A stretch of DNA of 64,000 nt, from positions 227,501-291,500 of the forward strand of contig JAXRKP010000248.1 in the NCBI GenBank assembly GCA_037039925.1, read 5' to 3'. The notes beneath the pieces are model-generated. The model did not search any database and was not told the DNA's origin. It worked only from the letters and a program-made list of their open reading frames with translations. Shown here piece by piece: positions 60,090 to 64,000 of the stretch (its first letter is position 1; every line of letters starts with the position of its first letter). A program made the position numbers and the translations under genes. This DNA is from Doris montereyensis (Eukaryota > Mollusca > Gastropoda > Nudibranchia > Dorididae).

Positions 60090-61060
60090 AAAGGCGGCAA
60101 TGAAAGCAAATGGCAATCAACCGCATTAAGGGAAAACATAAAGGATCACAATTTCGGGATAAGTATGAATAAGGACGACTAAGTATGAGTATTCCTCTAT
60201 CATACCAAACAACACACACATGGAAGATCCTTATTACAGATACTGATCCGTACAGGTAGTTCGTACCCGATTTTATAAGTATTGAGGGAGAATGCTTACT
60301 GCGACCGGAAACTCACCGACACCTCCACCGCTCCTCGCGTCTTGTCACAAGGCGTGGCGCCGTGATGTCTGGGATGGACTAGGGACATTTTCAAATGACC
60401 ATAGCAGAGTGGCCGTTGATCGTAGAAAAAATCTATTAACATTGTTGAAATCAGCATCATCCAATTAGGGTAAGATCCGAGCAAAATTCATTATTTCTCT
60501 ATACTTTAGAAAATAATATTTATCTTCATTTTTTAGAGAAACAATACTACACACTACCGACGTGTTTGATAGGGAAAATTGAATCTTCCCTATCAAACAC
60601 GTATGTAGTGAGGTTCTTCTCTAGATGGGCACAAAATCTACAACAACGGATGTTGATTTGCCTATTGCCAATGTTTAAAAAAAAAACCCTTTGTGGAATG
60701 TTTCCTTTGTCATTTTGTGTATATTGGAAAAATCTATCGGGGTGATTATCTTTCAAACGAAGAAAGAGGTGGTCAAATTCACCTCTCTCTATTGGTGGCA
60801 TGAATTCCATGTCTTCTCTTTTCTAGTCTAGAAAGCACGCTATCAAGTAACATAAACTCTTCATCAGACAACGAATCAATTTTCGACTGACTCACAACAG
60901 TGTGCTGACAAATATAGAATAGACCGGAAATAAGTATCCTTTGTGTGCACACTAGAGAAGTTAGTTCCTTACCATAAGTATCTTATTTTAGGATACTTGT
61001 TTTCGGGATCCTTTATGTTTTTCCCTTTATACTGTATGCCTAGAAAAATCAAGACTCTAC
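60090..61060 (+). mobile_element. SINE-B split by a Harbinger insertion
   Basis: Left part 60090-60128 ('gtaaaggcggcaatgaaagc' ... 'ccgcatta'); right part from 61027 ('ttatactgtatgcctagaaa' then aatcaagactctactc). Removing the transposon and one TTA rejoins them as in the intact 10.2-kb SINE-B (…ccacattatgcaggtgtgcc…). Confidence 0.82.
60129..61026 (-). mobile_element. PIF/Harbinger DNA transposon, copy 2 (short)
   Basis: 898 bp. Left end AGGGAAAACATAAAGGATC; right end in reverse complement AGGGAAAAACATAAAGGATC. TTA target duplication (60126-60128, 61027-61029). Homologous to both flanks of copy 1 but lacks its 1.5-kb interior. The transposase start codon is changed (ATG to ATT, giving IDSLSDEEF) and downstream frames are broken. 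Confidence 0.88.
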
Positions 61061-61790
61061 TCTGATTACCCTACACTCTACTCCTGATTACCCTACACTC
61101 TACTCCTGATTACCCTACGCTCAACTCCTGATTACCCTACACTCTACTCCTGATTACCCTACACTCTACTCCTGATTACCCTACACTCTACTCCTGATTA
61201 CCCTACACTCTACTCCTGATTACCCTACACTCTACTCCTGATTACTGATTACCCTACACTCTACTCCTAATTACCCTACACTCTACTCCTGATTACCCTA
61301 CACTCTACTCCTGATTACCCTACACTCTCTGATTACCCTACACTCTACTCCTGATTACCCTACGATTACCCCTCCACTCCTGATTACCCTACACTCTACT
61401 CCTGATTACCCTACACTCTACTCCTGATTACCCTACACTCTACTCCTGATTACCCTACACTCTACTCCTGATTACCCTACGCTCAACTCCTGATTACCCT
61501 ACACTCGACTCCTGATTACCCTACACTCTACTCCTGATTACCCTACACTCCACTCCTGATTACCCTATACTCTACTCCTGATTACCCCATATTCTACTGA
61601 TTACCCTACACTCTACTCCTGATTACCCGATACTCTACTCCTGATTACCCTACGCTCAACTCCTGATTACCCTATACTCTACTCCTGATTACCCCACATT
61701 CTACTGATTACCCTACACTCTACTCCTGATTACCCTACAATCTACTCCTGAATACCTTATGCTCAACTCTTGAGTATTGGACTTACTTTG
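61050..61790. repeat. 22-bp satellite derived from the SINE-B tail
   Basis: More than 30 tandem copies of a 22-bp unit, 'ctcctgattaccctacact' + 'cta'. Variants include gctcaa for actcta and several shortened units (e.g. near 61250, 61330, 61360). It begins exactly where the SINE-B tail begins. Confidence 0.95.
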
Positions 61791-61799
61791 CTTAGCCTC

Positions 61800-63460
61800 T
61801 ACTAATACCAAGTAGATGTAACAAATGATTCTGCTACTGGGTTGACAGTGGGTCAGAAGAAAATCATGTCAGTATTGGGGATCAAACTCCTTAAAACGCT
61901 GTATTCGGGTCTTACAAAACTAGGAGTTGGAGCCATCGCTTCATGATCTGAGTTATGTTATCCACCACTAGACTGTTGATACCTGATCTGCCTTGGATCT
62001 TCTTCAAAAATAATAATAGTAACAATAATATATAATATCAGATATAAATGCTATAATATGCATTTGTATTGAGTTGGTAAAAGGCATAATGGCTCAATGA
62101 TTCTTATTTCATACTTTTTCTTCACAAAACATAGATTTTAACAGAATCACACAAAGAAAATGCAAACGGACAGCAGCATAAATCTACCATCAGCAAGACA
62201 GACTTATCTATCAAATTCAAATCAGCATCAAACGTTATTTCACCTGATTCTTTTAGTGTCAACTAAAAAGACTTCTGTCTCACAGTTTTGCTTTACATGT
62301 TTTTTCCATACCTATTTTTGATGTCTCAGATTAGATCATTTTAACAAAATGGCACAGAAATGATTGACCAAACACGGTGCTTCATTATAAATATACATAG
62401 CAACTGTGAGTATGATAAAAGGCAAGAAAAAATAATTCACAAATAACAATTCCCTCAAATTACAATGATTACAATACTTGTCTTTTTGACAATAATTCTA
62501 AACAACTTTTATATCAAAGAATAAAATAAATTCATGCATTTGTTTCTGTATTTGAAAAATACAAAAAATTACAAAAAGGATCGTTTTAAACAAATCATAA
62601 ATAGAGATCATAAACTGACATGCACATCCAGGAACCAGCAATAACGCCCCTTTCATATTGAGCATTTGTGGCATATTATAATACAATACACTATGCATCA
62701 ATAAGAAAAGGCTGAGGAAGTATGAGACCAAATACCAATTTCCAATTAAGTCCTCTATGAAAAAGCAGAAAAAGTACTTTCAAAAACAAGGTATTACATG
62801 GGAGCACAAATATTTGTAAAGACAGGCTGTTGTTAATGCTTTGGCATAAAATCAATTTCATTGGTCTCAAATTGATCACACGTAAAGACATAAGAACTTT
62901 GGCATTGTTGATTTCCCAAAAATGAGGAGTCAAAGGGCAATTATAATCATGAAAACAACATAGTTATTCAGTATACATTTTTCTTGACATTCATGAACAC
63001 ATAACAATTCTCACACCAATAGAAATTCAATATTGTAATAAAGTAAGATATCGTATGAATATCAAAAATGACCATTTTAAGCAGAAAGTGTCTGTATGAG
63101 GAAAGTACAGAGAACTACAAGATAACAAAAATTAGGAACAAGCCAAATTATATATAATGACATCACGCTGCCATGTCAGATATTTTCATTGCTTTTTTCT
63201 TTCCTTAAATAATGAAAAGAAAAACCGAAAAGAAAATTTCAGTAGAAATGTTCAAACTCAAACATACCGGTACTCTCATGTTCCAGATCACATCATATAG
63301 ATTTATAAAGTATGTGCAGAACGAAAAAATACAAAAAAAGGGAAGACACTCTTGTTTCTTTTTGCCGGTCTCGAAGCAGGGAGAATGATGTGACCTCATG
63401 GCAGCACCGCCATCCACGGAACGACTTACTTCATGTGGGACGGCCTAGATCAGCTTGTTT
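61800..63460. other. Unassigned interval
   Basis: No supported gene. AT-rich on both strands; could be UTR or intron of a gene outside the window, but nothing shows this. Confidence 0.45.
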
Positions 63461-63465
63461 GAGTA

Positions 63466-63620
63466 TGAATCTCCTGGTTGATACTGTAAGGAAGAAAACA
63501 AAAACCACACATGATAATTTAACTTTGAATCTCCTGGGAAGAAAAACAAAAACCACACATGATAATTTAACTTTGAATCTCCCTGGGAAGAAAAACAAAA
63601 ACCACATGTGAAACTTTGAA
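63466..63620. repeat. ~53-bp minisatellite, three copies
   Basis: Unit 'tgaatctcctgggaagaaaa' + 'acaaaaaccacacatgataa' + 'tttaacttt'. The first and last copies are diverged. Confidence 0.92.
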
Positions 63621-63654
63621 CTTAACAAACGACAAGCTCACCAATGAGTTTATT

Positions 63655-63790
63655 TTGTCTTTTTTCATTGCAATTTACCCAATCCACTATATGCAGCAAT
63701 CTCAGGGTGAATTCAGAGGAAACAGCAAGATGAAAGACATGTTAATATTGAAACAAAAGAAGTAGGACCTACCAGTAGCTTCTGCCACCC
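63655..63790 (+). repeat. R1 interspersed repeat, copy 6
   Basis: 'caatttacccaatccactat', 'gcagcaatctcagggtgaat', 'gaggaaacagcaagatgaaa', 'agaagtaggacctaccag', 'ctgccacccaccca'. Confidence 0.8.
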
Positions 63791-63894
63791 ACCCATCATT
63801 ACAAGGGGTAGAAGATTTTTCCCCTCTATAAGTGGTGATAAAAAGTTGGGTGAGTTTGCACTCATGTACCCTTTATCCATTTTCGCAAGTGTTT

Positions 63895-64000
63895 GTTAAA
63901 TTGGATTTACCCTGTACACCATTTGCGGTGATTTCAGGGTGAATGAAGAGAAAACAGCAAGATGAAAGGATAAGTAAAAAGAGTGAAAAAGAAAACTGTA
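63895..64000 (+). repeat. R1 interspersed repeat, copy 7 (runs off the window)
   Basis: 'ttggatttaccctgtacacc', 'gcggtgatttcagggtgaat', 'gaagagaaaacagcaagatg'. Same orientation as copy 6 and about 240 bp from it. Confidence 0.8.

Overview
This is eukaryotic (metazoan) genomic DNA. It is AT-rich, intron-rich and dense in transposable elements and microsatellites. Two spliced host genes can be read exon by exon from splice sites and family-conserved protein sequence. Their sequence, the tRNA-derived SINEs and the mix of non-LTR LINEs suggest an invertebrate. A lophotrochozoan, perhaps a gastropod mollusc, is an inference that the window cannot prove. No bacterial-type operons, CRISPR arrays or intact viral genomes were seen.

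Layout. 1-7.07 kb: microsatellites, a 64-bp minisatellite and unassigned sequence. 7.07-25.7 kb (minus strand): a ten-exon mitochondrial carrier gene of the UCP4/SLC25A27 type, complete from ATG to stop. Its introns hold SINEs, a 3-kb endonuclease/reverse-transcriptase LINE, two further LINE fragments and a 28-bp long-spaced direct repeat. 25.7-35.0 kb: the interval between two divergently transcribed genes. It holds a duplicated segment with inverted-repeat (TCGAC-ended) elements next to expanded TA arrays, a fragment of an unrecognised protein, a possible receptor-tail exon, and a 2.4-kb PIF/Harbinger element containing compound CT/AT microsatellites. 35.04-42.08 kb (plus strand): a five-exon GRB2-like SH3-SH2-SH3 adaptor gene, also complete. 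An antisense CR1-like LINE lies in intron 1 and a SINE in intron 4. 42.1-64 kb: no convincing host gene. It holds two hAT-type elements with 8-bp target duplications, seven minisatellites, several copies of an unnamed ~130-bp repeat (called R1 here), and a second Harbinger copy that landed inside a SINE whose tail has expanded into a 22-bp satellite.

Function. The carrier is expected in the inner mitochondrial membrane. The adaptor is expected to link phosphotyrosine (pYxN) proteins to proline-rich effectors in Ras signalling. Nothing suggests that the two genes act together; they are simply head-to-head neighbours about 9.3 kb apart.

Sequence quality. Five single-base frame breaks, mostly in or beside homopolymers, fall in about 1.4 kb of otherwise well-conserved coding sequence across both genes. 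Fixing each one restores family-conserved residues. I read them as consensus errors rather than two pseudogenes, so single-frame ORF calls in this window are unreliable.
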